Part shown: positions 1 through 6,261 of the stretch, piece by piece | How positions within the stretch are numbered: position 1 is the stretch's first letter | Layout of the letters: every line of letters starts with the position of its first letter | Virus record (IMG/VR): IMGVR_UViG_3300028829_003722 | Span: 1-39,632 of that record | Reading direction: 5' to 3' (one strand) | Origin: a virus | Length of the DNA: 39,632 nucleotides | Made by a program: the position numbers and the translations under genes | Notes under the pieces: model-generated | What the model was told of the DNA's origin: nothing | The model's input: only the letters and a program-made list of their open reading frames with translations | Database searches by the model: none

Positions 1-1
1 A

Positions 2-121
2 AGATGGACTGTTCTCAAAAAAGGTTACCACGATAATGGTGAAGTGAAACGTGTCACGGGTCTTTGGTATGATGATATCGGAGTATGGGACAAAACAAAG
101 AAAGAAGAATATGAAAGTTGA
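2..121 (+). CDS. C-terminal end of an unidentified protein (5' truncated)
   Basis: An open frame enters from the left edge and ends at TGA 119-121. About 39 residues are visible, rich in Trp, Lys and Asp, with the segment VTGLWYDDIGVWDKT. The next gene (gp33) starts at 111 inside this frame, an 11-nt overlap typical of the compact packing elsewhere in the window. I do not recognise the protein. In T4 the neighbours of gp33/gp32 are replication genes such as gp59, but nothing visible here supports that assignment. Confidence 0.55.
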   Translation, partial: RWTVLKKGYHDNGEVKRVTGLWYDDIGVWDKTKKEEYES

Positions 122-386
122 TTTTGTGCAGGGCGGTTCTGATGCTCCCGAAGAAAAGGAAGAAAATAATTTCCTAAGTAAGAAGAGGTTTAGTAAGATG
201 GTAGAAGATACCGTAAGAAAAATGTCTATGTCTTATATGGATGCCGTAGTATATCTCTGCGAAGAGAATACAATTGAGATTGATGATGTGAAAAAATATC
301 TATCAGTATCTATCAAAGAAAGAATAGAAGGGGAAGCAATGAACCTAAACTTTCTTGAGAAGTCTCATCCATTACCCACAACATAG
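111..386 (+). CDS. 33: Late transcription co-activator, gp33-like
   Basis: About 91 residues. In T4, gp33 bridges RNA polymerase, the late sigma factor gp55 and the sliding clamp gp45, so that late promoters are activated by replicating DNA. The conserved part matches marine T4-like gp33 as I remember it: KRFSKMVEDTV, then SYMDAVVYLCEENTIEIDDV, then an amphipathic stretch ending EAMNLNFLEK. T4 gp33 is 112 residues. I chose ATG 111 over the upstream GTG at 51 because the first 20 residues of the longer frame are out-of-frame readings of the preceding gene. Its position just before gp32 fits T4 order, and its substrate, the TATAAATA late promoters, recurs through this window. Confidence 0.75.
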   Translation: MKVDFVQGGSDAPEEKEENNFLSKKRFSKMVEDTVRKMSMSYMDAVVYLCEENTIEIDDVKKYLSVSIKERIEGEAMNLNFLEKSHPLPTT

Positions 387-399
387 GAGATAAAAATGT

Positions 400-407
400 T
401 ATAAATA
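400..407 (+). promoter_or_regulatory. T4-type late promoter upstream of gp32
   Basis: Exact TATAAATA box. By T4 geometry (box at -13 to -6) transcription would start near 413, giving a leader of about 70 nt for gp32. It is followed directly by a sigma70-like promoter, so gp32 appears to have tandem promoters. Confidence 0.7.
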
Positions 408-410
408 CAC

Positions 411-439
411 TTGACTTTACAGTCACAATATGATATAAT
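411..439 (+). promoter_or_regulatory. Sigma70-type promoter upstream of gp32
   Basis: TTGACT (411-416) and TATAAT (434-439) are separated by exactly 17 nt, close to ideal for a host housekeeping sigma factor. Start would be near 446 and the gp32 Shine-Dalgarno AAGGA (469-473) and ATG (483) follow. This gives gp32, needed from the onset of replication, a route of expression independent of the phage late sigma. Confidence 0.7.
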
Positions 440-482
440 ACAAACAATACAAAAAACACAAAACATACAAGGAAAAATATAT

Positions 483-1409
483 ATGTCTTTTGCTAATCTA
501 AAATCTAATCGTACTGATGTTTCTAAACTCGCGAATGCCGCGGCAGAAATGTCAACCACAAAAAAATCCACAAACAAATATGAAGACTTACGGTTCTGGA
601 AACCGACTGTAGATGAGTCAGGCAATGGTTATGCCGTTGTAAGATTTCTTCCTGCAGGAGAAGGTCAAGAGTTACCTTGGGTAAGATACTTTGACCATTT
701 CTTCAAGGGTAATACTGGTCAATGGTATGTAGAGAAATCTCGTACTACATTGGGTGGTGAAGCAGACCCTGTGAGTGAATACAACTCACGACTTTGGAAC
801 TCTGGTATAGAGGCAGACAAAGAAACTGCACGTGCTCAAAAGAGACGACTACATTATGTAACCAACATTATGGTACTGAGTGACCCATCTAATCCTTCCA
901 ATAATGGTAAAGTATTCCTTTACGACTTTGGTAAGAAAATCTTTGATAAGATTATGGATAAGATGCAACCTGAGTATCCTGATGAAACTCCTGTAAATCC
1001 ATTTGATTTCTGGAGTGGTGCTGACTTCCAACTCAAGATACGTAACGTTGCGGGATATCGTAACTATGACAAGTCTGAGTTTAAGTCGCCATCACCTCTA
1101 CTAGAGGGTGATGAAACTAAACTAGAAGCAACCTATAATACTATGCATGACATGAGTGAGTTTACTGACCCATCATCATATAAGTCTTATAATGATTTGA
1201 AAGCACGACTTGAAGTTGTGTTAGGTCAAGCGACTGGTTCTGGTTCTACTATGAAGAATGAATCATTACAACAAACTGCTGAGACTGTAGGGTCTAAGTC
1301 AGTTGAACCTCAAGTGATTCCATCTGCACCTCAACCACAGGTCGCAATGGCATCGTCTGGAGATGATGATACATTATCCTACTTCGCGAAACTCGCGGCA
1401 GAAGATTAG
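483..1409 (+). CDS. 32: Single-stranded DNA-binding protein gp32
   Basis: 308 residues, close to T4 gp32 (301). It coats single-stranded DNA in replication, recombination and repair. Recognisable core: NGYAVVRFLPAGEG near residue 48-61, the WYVEKSRTTLG segment near 81-91, NGKVFLYDFGKKIFDKI in the middle, and RNVAGYRNYDKSEF. The C-terminus is an acidic tail (SGDDDTLSYFAKLAAED), the part that in T4 recruits partner proteins. The protein has no cysteine at all, so the T4 zinc site (His64, Cys77, Cys87, Cys90) cannot form; marine T4-like relatives appear to share this. ATG 483 was chosen over the frame opening at 411 because of AAGGA ten bases upstream and the conserved MSFANLK start. Two promoters precede it and a terminator follows. 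Confidence 0.93.
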   Translation: MSFANLKSNRTDVSKLANAAAEMSTTKKSTNKYEDLRFWKPTVDESGNGYAVVRFLPAGEGQELPWVRYFDHFFKGNTGQWYVEKSRTTLGGEADPVSEYNSRLWNSGIEADKETARAQKRRLHYVTNIMVLSDPSNPSNNGKVFLYDFGKKIFDKIMDKMQPEYPDETPVNPFDFWSGADFQLKIRNVAGYRNYDKSEFKSPSPLLEGDETKLEATYNTMHDMSEFTDPSSYKSYNDLKARLEVVLGQATGSGSTMKNESLQQTAETVGSKSVEPQVIPSAPQPQVAMASSGDDDTLSYFAKLAAED

Positions 1410-1415
1410 GACTAA

Positions 1416-1444
1416 GGGGAGACTTTCGGGTCTCCCTTTTTTTT
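1416..1444 (+). terminator. Intrinsic terminator after gp32
   Basis: Stem GGGAGAC (1417-1423) and GTCTCCC (1430-1436) with a six-base loop TTTCGG, followed by eight T residues (1437-1444). It lies 7 nt after the gp32 stop, in the 36-nt gap between convergent genes. The T tract serves only the plus strand; the reverse side has no matching U tract. Confidence 0.88.
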
Positions 1445-1445
1445 A

Positions 1446-3404
1446 TCAAAACATAAATGCGTTGTAACCCGGCCCGGGCATGAATCTTGAGTCAAAAGCT
1501 TGAAGTTGCAACTGAGTCCCACCTCCCATAGTAGTGGTACTTGTGCTTGCATCCGTGTTAGTGGTATTTCCACTATTCTCAGTAATATTGTTGATGACTG
1601 TAGCAGGAGTTTTTCCGTCTGATGAAGGTGTAACACCCGTAGATGCATCAGTATTTTTCTTATTTTTGTCAGCTAATTTCTTCTCCGCTTTTTCTGCTCT
1701 TTTTCTCTCTCTTTCTAGTGCTCTTGCCTCCGCACGGGCTTTTCTACTACCTTCCATTGGGTTTGCTCTTGTACCACCCTTACCATACATATTTTCCTTT
1801 TGTGCCTTTGTCATCAACTTATCATCACCAAAGTTGAAAACTTTTCCGAAGGCATCCATGAAACCCTGTTTTGGGCCTTTCTTACTGAAGAGGTTTGCCA
1901 ATGCACCTACACCACCCGCAATCAAAGCGAGAGGTAACATAAGAAGTTTCTTTACATACCTTGTCATACTTGCCAAAATTCCCATTATGCCTGGGCCAAT
2001 TCCATCTTTAAATCCTGCAAAGAGGTTTGAAAACACATCTGTAACGAACGTTGCCATTCCTGCAAAGAAGTCTTGAATGATATGAACAAAACTGAAACTA
2101 TCTAACATGTCAGCAATTCCACCAAGTCCTACTTTTCTCAACAACCAAGATATAACATTCTTCGCGAAATCTGCAAGGATACCTACAGTACCAACTAACA
2201 AACCACCGAGTGCGCCTGTAAGACCACCTATAATTTTCTCAAACATACTACCACCACTGAACGCCTTGAATCCATCTAAAGCACCTTTGATAGTTTCAAA
2301 TATATTCAATGCAATTCTTATTGGTGGGAAGAAGGATAATAATTTTCCACCGAACCCTCTCATAAATGTGAAGAGCTTTCCAAGAAGACCTCCAACTTTA
2401 CCAGCTGATTTAGAACCCGACGCAACAGTTTTCGCCATGCCAGCGAACCTTGTCCCTATAGCTCTTAGTGAGTCAAAGGCAAGTTGAAAAGGTTTAATCA
2501 TAATCCCTACAGCACCTTTTATTCCATTTATAACTTTTGGAACTTGAGCAACAGCTGTTGAAATTCCCTTAGTTTTTTGTGCAACTAGTGAACCCAGTGC
2601 CCCAACTATCAGAAAAAAATCTATTATACCATCTATTACTTTTGCAACTTTAGGTAGAACAGATATGACGGCGACTACGCCTTTCACTGGTAACTTGCCT
2701 AACCATTTAAAAAAATCAAATATACCCTTCAGTTTGCCACCCACTATTTTTAGATTTTGTAGAGTAACACCTGATGGGAAACTCTTGATAGCCTTTACAA
2801 AATTCCCCATATAAACACTAAACCCTGCAACGGCAGCTGCTGCTTTGGGCCCACTCGCAATTTTCTGGATTATCTTTACAACTGAAACCAAGGGTTTACT
2901 AAGTCTACCGTATAAGTCTTTGTAGAACTTGAACATGTTCCCAATGAACTTGAGACCTTCTTGTATTACTACGAAACCTCTTGTACCAAAAAGAATTCTA
3001 CCAACCCTTGTACCAAATTTACCAAGACCCTTTTTACTGAAAAGATTTTTGAGATTGACTCTAAAATTTTTCATAGCATTAATTAATCTACTACCAATCT
3101 CACCAAGTTTGGCAAAAAACCCTCCGAATAACATGGGGAGTCCAAAGAGGAAACCACCCTTATCTTTATCCTTTTTACCCTTCTTATCTTTTTGAGCGGT
3201 CTTTAGGGCAAGTGCTGCTTTCTTTTTGGCTTCGTCTTCTGCCTCTTGACGTTTCAAGGCATCCAATCTCATCTGTTCAAAGAAATCAGTAAACATTGCT
3301 AGTTGTTTCTGTTGTAAAGAAACACCCTGTTTACCTGTACTCTCAATCCGCAGTTCTACCGCCTTGAGGTCATTTAATTCTTCTGTTACTGTTCCAAGTG
3401 CCAT
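1446..3404 (-). CDS. Tail tape-measure protein (gp29-like)
   Basis: 652 residues. Proposed to set tail length and sit inside the tube, as T4 gp29 (590 residues) does. Seen: an N-terminal polar and coiled region with Lys/Ala-rich KKKAALALKTAQKDKKGKKDK near 60-85; a long body of alternating Gly/Ala-rich hydrophobic stretches (DFFLIVGALGSLV, GGLLVGTVGILADFAKNVI, LMLPLALIAGGVGALANLF) and basic amphipathic segments; a charged Lys/Glu/Ala helix; and an Asn/Thr/Ser-rich C-terminus. At about 0.15 nm per residue this would fit a tail near 100 nm, similar to T4. It follows gp26 and its frameshift extension by 9 nt, with AGGG before ATG. Chaperone pair then tape measure is the standard order in long-tailed phages. 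No specific family signature was recognised, so the call rests on composition and context. Confidence 0.7.
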   Translation of the reverse strand: MALGTVTEELNDLKAVELRIESTGKQGVSLQQKQLAMFTDFFEQMRLDALKRQEAEDEAKKKAALALKTAQKDKKGKKDKDKGGFLFGLPMLFGGFFAKLGEIGSRLINAMKNFRVNLKNLFSKKGLGKFGTRVGRILFGTRGFVVIQEGLKFIGNMFKFYKDLYGRLSKPLVSVVKIIQKIASGPKAAAAVAGFSVYMGNFVKAIKSFPSGVTLQNLKIVGGKLKGIFDFFKWLGKLPVKGVVAVISVLPKVAKVIDGIIDFFLIVGALGSLVAQKTKGISTAVAQVPKVINGIKGAVGIMIKPFQLAFDSLRAIGTRFAGMAKTVASGSKSAGKVGGLLGKLFTFMRGFGGKLLSFFPPIRIALNIFETIKGALDGFKAFSGGSMFEKIIGGLTGALGGLLVGTVGILADFAKNVISWLLRKVGLGGIADMLDSFSFVHIIQDFFAGMATFVTDVFSNLFAGFKDGIGPGIMGILASMTRYVKKLLMLPLALIAGGVGALANLFSKKGPKQGFMDAFGKVFNFGDDKLMTKAQKENMYGKGGTRANPMEGSRKARAEARALERERKRAEKAEKKLADKNKKNTDASTGVTPSSDGKTPATVINNITENSGNTTNTDASTSTTTMGGGTQLQLQAFDSRFMPGPGYNAFMF

Positions 3405-3413
3405 TGAGATACC

Positions 3414-3662
3414 CTAAAAATTATTGTTGTGCTTCTTGTTCTCTTCTGCCTCTTTTTCGAGATGGTCTGCGAGTAATGTCAAATAAACTTCTCTTTCCCA
3501 AGGTATCATATTTTCTAAATCAGATAAAGAATAATTATGATGTTGCATTAGTGCGAAGTTGGTTTTGAAATGACTAACCAAATTATCATGCGCGAGGCAT
3601 ACTAAAAAAAATCTTGAAGACCCTCCAGTTTTACTTTGTTTTCTGTTCCACAGGCGACGCAT
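3414..3662 (-). CDS. -1 frame extension of gp26, tail assembly chaperone C-terminal part
   Basis: An 82-codon frame overlapping the last 61 nt of gp26 in the -1 frame. The part beyond the overlap (63 codons) has the character of gpT/gpE' chaperone domains: HHNYSLSDLENMIPWE, REVYLTLLADHLEKE, then an acidic-basic tail. It joins gp26 exactly at a run of eight T, so it is probably expressed mainly as a 298-residue gp26 fusion. An alternative start at 3662 has AGGAGG (3673-3678) ten bases upstream, which could give a free 82-residue protein; however its first 19 residues are just the shifted reading of the conserved gp26 C-terminus. The tape-measure gene begins 9 nt after it. Confidence 0.7.
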   Translation of the reverse strand: MRRLWNRKQSKTGGSSRFFLVCLAHDNLVSHFKTNFALMQHHNYSLSDLENMIPWEREVYLTLLADHLEKEAEENKKHNNNF

Positions 3663-4309
3663 TTATATTCTGCCTCCTGTCTTAGTACAGGTTGATTATT
3701 TAGAAATGCGCCTACTGATGAAAATTGATTACTTGTCATCGAGTCAATAAACGATTCCATTTCTTCCTTTGTCCATTCTGTTATTCTTTCATCTGGTGTG
3801 TTTACAGATAAAATACATTCTTCAACCATCGTCATACCGAAACTTGATTCTGACATATCTTCTTTATAGTTATCGACGAATGATGTATAAGACGGATATT
3901 TCAATTCTAGTTCTATTGTATCCGTAAGTTTTATTATATTACTTATTTCTTCATCTTGTTGAACTTCAAGTGATGATAGGTCAACAACATATTCTGACCT
4001 CGCTTCGCAATCATCTGCGCCACATGTTAGTTCCAAGGTAGACGATTCACCAACTGACTTCGCACGTAATCGTGTAAAGATATATTCAATATCAAAAGTT
4101 GTAAGTGTGTCTCCGTTTACATGTTCAGTTACACAGGCGGTTACAATGTCTACCATTGCCCTCATCTGTATTTTTCTGTCATTAGACTCAAATGCCTGAA
4201 GAAGAACTTTCTCTTCTTTTACAAGATATGGTCTGTAAGTAATCGCCTGTTTGGTTGAAGGGATTATCAAATCATACTTGATGGTTTCATTTAAAATAGG
4301 TAGTGCCAT
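3602..4309 (-). CDS. 26: Baseplate hub assembly protein gp26 (T4_baseplate family)
   Basis: 235 residues; T4 gp26 is 208. The N-terminal segment IIPSTKQAITYRPYLVKEEK with following LLQAFES, and the middle DIEYIFTRLRAKSVGES, are family hallmarks. Two cysteine pairs are visible: C96 and C101 (TCGADDC) and C217 and C220 (CVAC), which could build a zinc ribbon. The protein ends LEGLQDFF at the slippery T8. By position (after a tube-fold protein and before the tape measure) it is in the place of a tail assembly chaperone. GGAGA precedes the ATG, and an exact late box lies at 4343-4350 on this strand, in the gap after the preceding gene. Confidence 0.85.
   Translation of the reverse strand: MALPILNETIKYDLIIPSTKQAITYRPYLVKEEKVLLQAFESNDRKIQMRAMVDIVTACVTEHVNGDTLTTFDIEYIFTRLRAKSVGESSTLELTCGADDCEARSEYVVDLSSLEVQQDEEISNIIKLTDTIELELKYPSYTSFVDNYKEDMSESSFGMTMVEECILSVNTPDERITEWTKEEMESFIDSMTSNQFSSVGAFLNNQPVLRQEAEYKCVACGTENKVKLEGLQDFF
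3605..3611 (-). other. Putative -1 programmed frameshift site (T TTT TTT)
   Basis: On the minus strand the end of gp26 reads GAT TTT TTT TAG. The heptamer T-TTT-TTT (3611 down to 3605) lets both Phe tRNAs slip back one base with perfect re-pairing, after which TTA GTA TGC continues into the downstream frame just before the gp26 stop. The position matches the slippery sites of lambda G/GT-type tail chaperones. I did not identify a stimulatory RNA structure. Confidence 0.65.
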
Positions 4310-4342
4310 AATATTATTTTCTCCGTGTGTTATAATATAGTT

Positions 4343-4350
4343 TATTTATA
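4343..4350 (-). promoter_or_regulatory. T4-type late promoter (minus strand) for gp26 and tape measure
   Basis: Exact TATAAATA read on the minus strand, with predicted start near 4337 and a leader of about 28 nt to the gp26 ATG at 4309. It lies in the 47-nt gap between the gp54-like gene and gp26. Confidence 0.7.
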
Positions 4351-4356
4351 ATAAAA

Positions 4357-5070
4357 TTAAAGAAGTCCACGAGCGAACTGTAGTACTCCACCCGCCAAAC
4401 CAACTCCGAGTTGACTTGCAGTGATTTTCTTTGATGAACCTTCCCAATTGGTATAAGCTAAAGAAACCGTAACTTCTAAAAGGTTTGCGTCTGCTTTCAT
4501 TTGGATTGCAGACAGTGTTGTTGGGAATGCATCTATCAACTTACACTCATAGACAATATCATCAGGTGTAATGGCGTCAAGGTCAAACTCTCCCTGTGCA
4601 AAATCAAGAGGGCCCAGTTTTGGTAACCTACCTCTTATACTTGAAGGTATCTTACCCGCATCAAAAAGTTTCTTTCTTGCCACTGGGAACGATACGCCTT
4701 TTCTTATCTGTGATATGGTGACATCCGCTACATAGTCTTTATGATATCCCATAGTCTTTGTCGTTTGGTTGAATATTTTATTTTGCCATGCCTCGAAGTA
4801 AGTCCTTGCACTGTAATCGTTCAGGAGAAAGAAGGTCATAGTAACATCCTCTAATGCATACCCATACCCAACTTTTCTCTGTCTCACCCCTGTCTGGTCT
4901 TCTACTGTTTTTATTTGTCTGCCAGGCAAGTTTACACCCGTACACATAATTTCCATTGTCTTTGCGTAACCTGTTCCTAAGTCGGGTAGTTTGACCTTGA
5001 ACATACTACCCATAGCCATTCCGCCACCGTGACCGATTTCTGAAAGGAACTTATCTATATTCGCTACCAT
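4357..5070 (-). CDS. 54: Tube-fold protein, probable gp54 baseplate-tail tube initiator
   Basis: 237 residues with the T4 gp19-like tube fold: VNLPGRQIKTVEDQTGVRQRK near residue 47, DVTMTFFLLNDYSARTYFEAW, NQTTKTMGYHKDYVADVTI, then CKLIDAFPTTLSAIQMKADAN and VTVSLAYTNW. This is longer than T4 gp19 (163) and shorter than gp54 (320). gp48, the other tube-like cap protein, is at 6262, so gp54 is the best fit, seeding tube polymerisation on the hub; a second tail-tube subunit is the alternative. AGGAG precedes the ATG. It lies between the probable gp2 gene and gp26, the position a tube gene holds before the chaperones in many tail modules. Confidence 0.65.
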   Translation of the reverse strand: MVANIDKFLSEIGHGGGMAMGSMFKVKLPDLGTGYAKTMEIMCTGVNLPGRQIKTVEDQTGVRQRKVGYGYALEDVTMTFFLLNDYSARTYFEAWQNKIFNQTTKTMGYHKDYVADVTISQIRKGVSFPVARKKLFDAGKIPSSIRGRLPKLGPLDFAQGEFDLDAITPDDIVYECKLIDAFPTTLSAIQMKADANLLEVTVSLAYTNWEGSSKKITASQLGVGLAGGVLQFARGLL

Positions 5071-5082
5071 TTTTTATTACTC

Positions 5083-5709
5083 CTAGTCAAGTGTACCACC
5101 AACCTTTGTTGAGATACCTGCCAAAATTGCCCTTGAATCTTTGTATGCAGTGAGTGGATTAGGTATTTTCTCAAACTGTGCGACAGGGAGAAAGGTTGCA
5201 ATCTCCCATTCGGGTGCGGGAACTGTTGCAAACTGACTTCTTACGTGTGAGGTGAGATAGTGTTTGAAACAGGGTTTGAAGTATTTCATTTCACTCATAC
5301 CCTTGAGTCTCTGATATGTAATCTCGAACTTTGCGTTGGCGGACTTCTTACTTGTCGCAACACCCATCAAAGAATCTAACATCTTTGCACGTAACACAGG
5401 AGGTAAGTAGTGAAGGTTCAACCCATAGAAACCCTTCGGGGCAGGTTGTACCACAACAACCAAAGGAAACTTATCATAGTAAGGTAAGGTTGCCTTTGTC
5501 TTGGGGTCATAGAAAAACATCTGCATCGAACCAATAATTCTCTCATCACCCTGTTCAAGTGGTGCTTGTTGTAGTAACTGTCTTGGTTTGATATCACGTA
5601 AATCCTTCGCACGTTGACGAAACCACTTACGTGATTCCTTGGTGCGTGGATTTATTCCTGCACGAAACGCCTCTCTCGATAATTTATCGAATATGTTTTG
5701 TGTACTCAT
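5083..5709 (-). CDS. Probable DNA end protector protein gp2
   Basis: 208 residues. In T4, gp2 caps packaged DNA ends and shields them from RecBCD; T4 gp2 is 274 residues. The signature, familiar from annotated T4-like phages, is FYDPKTKATLPYYDKFPLVVVV, then FYGLNLHYLPPVLRAKMLD, KYFKPCFKHYLTSHVRSQF, and EWEIATFLPVAQF. The N-terminus (FDKLSREAFRAG...KESRKWFRQRAKDL) is basic and helical. I recognise the conserved block with confidence, but the link to gp2 rests on memory and on its place next to gp4, as in the T4 order 2-4-53. No Shine-Dalgarno is visible: the sequence before ATG is TATAAATACAACT, and the predicted late start coincides with the initiation codon. Confidence 0.6.
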   Translation of the reverse strand: MSTQNIFDKLSREAFRAGINPRTKESRKWFRQRAKDLRDIKPRQLLQQAPLEQGDERIIGSMQMFFYDPKTKATLPYYDKFPLVVVVQPAPKGFYGLNLHYLPPVLRAKMLDSLMGVATSKKSANAKFEITYQRLKGMSEMKYFKPCFKHYLTSHVRSQFATVPAPEWEIATFLPVAQFEKIPNPLTAYKDSRAILAGISTKVGGTLD

Positions 5710-5714
5710 AGTTG

Positions 5715-5722
5715 TATTTATA
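5715..5722 (-). promoter_or_regulatory. T4-type late promoter abutting the probable gp2 start
   Basis: Exact TATAAATA on the minus strand, five bases from the ATG at 5709. T4 geometry puts +1 at 5709, the A of the start codon, implying a leaderless transcript if the box is used. Confidence 0.55.
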
Positions 5723-6208
5723 CTATTTTTTACGACGTTTGAAAGGTTTTATTGGTTTTAATGGTTTGGTTGACTTGGGTATAATAGACTTCAGGGGTTC
5801 GTTCTTCTCAGTCCATATCCTAAACTCCCAACCCCTGTCCTTGGCATATTCTTCTGCCGCTTCCCATTTGTTCACATTCTTGATGTAGGTCAAACTCTCG
5901 TTGAGATATCTCCTTGTTCTGCGTCCACCTTTGGGTGGTCTTGTCTGTCCATCAGGTTTTATCTCCACAAGGAATGTCTTACCCTGTTTAGTTGAAAGTT
6001 TCAAGTCCATAAAGTATCGATGATACTTCCTATCTACTTCGTATAGATATGGTATAACAACTTCTTCAGATGACCACTTTACTATATCAGAGTTATCGTC
6101 ACACCATTTGAAGGCATGTCGTTCCCATAGAGAACGATAGATAACTTTGGTTGGGTCACCCTCATACTTAGATGGATTTTTTACTGAATATCTTCCCGAA
6201 TATGCCAT
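5723..6208 (-). CDS. 4: Head completion protein gp4 (nuclease-fold)
   Basis: 161 residues; T4 gp4 is 150. It completes filled heads so that tails can join. Signature: NPSKYEGDPTKVIYRSLWER near residue 11, FKWCDDNSDIVKWSSEEVVI, YHRYFMDLKL with LVEIKPDGQTRPP (the D...E-x-K core of an endonuclease-like fold). The C-terminus is a long basic tail (PLKPIKPFKRRKK). ATAAGG lies upstream of the ATG. It is the first gene of the leftward operon, divergent from gp48 across 53 nt. Confidence 0.88.
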   Translation of the reverse strand: MAYSGRYSVKNPSKYEGDPTKVIYRSLWERHAFKWCDDNSDIVKWSSEEVVIPYLYEVDRKYHRYFMDLKLSTKQGKTFLVEIKPDGQTRPPKGGRRTRRYLNESLTYIKNVNKWEAAEEYAKDRGWEFRIWTEKNEPLKSIIPKSTKPLKPIKPFKRRKK

Positions 6209-6216
6209 AAAAACCT

Positions 6217-6224
6217 TATAAATA
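6217..6224 (+). promoter_or_regulatory. T4-type late promoter for gp48-gp53-hub operon
   Basis: Exact TATAAATA in the divergent gap, predicted start near 6230, gp48 ATG at 6262 with AGGA at 6251-6254. Confidence 0.72.
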
Positions 6225-6242
6225 GACTTGACTAGTATAAAC

Positions 6243-6250
6243 TATTTAGT
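6243..6250 (-). promoter_or_regulatory. Degenerate late-box candidate for the leftward operon
   Basis: The minus strand reads ACTAAATA, six of eight matches to TATAAATA. Its TAAATAG core (6242-6248) forms an inverted repeat with the TAAATAG of the plus-strand late box (6219-6225). It would start transcription near 6237, upstream of gp4 at 6208. Weak as a promoter on its own; the symmetry and the need for a leftward promoter are the support. Confidence 0.35.
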
Positions 6251-6261
6251 AGGAAAATAAA

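Noticed and set aside
51-110. Longer N-terminus for gp33 from GTG at 51
   Set aside because: The extra residues overlap the preceding gene in another frame and do not resemble gp33; ATG 111 gives the usual length.
411-482. Longer N-terminus for gp32 from the frame opening at 411
   Set aside because: That stretch is the sigma70-like promoter and leader; ATG 483 has a Shine-Dalgarno and the conserved protein start.
1534-2076. 180-codon plus-strand frame inside the tape-measure gene
   Set aside because: Antisense to the tape measure, hydrophobic low-complexity product, no ribosome-binding site or promoter.
6228-6256. Sigma70 promoter starting with TTGACT in the gp4/gp48 gap
   Set aside because: No -10 element at 16-18 nt spacing; the region is better explained by the late box.
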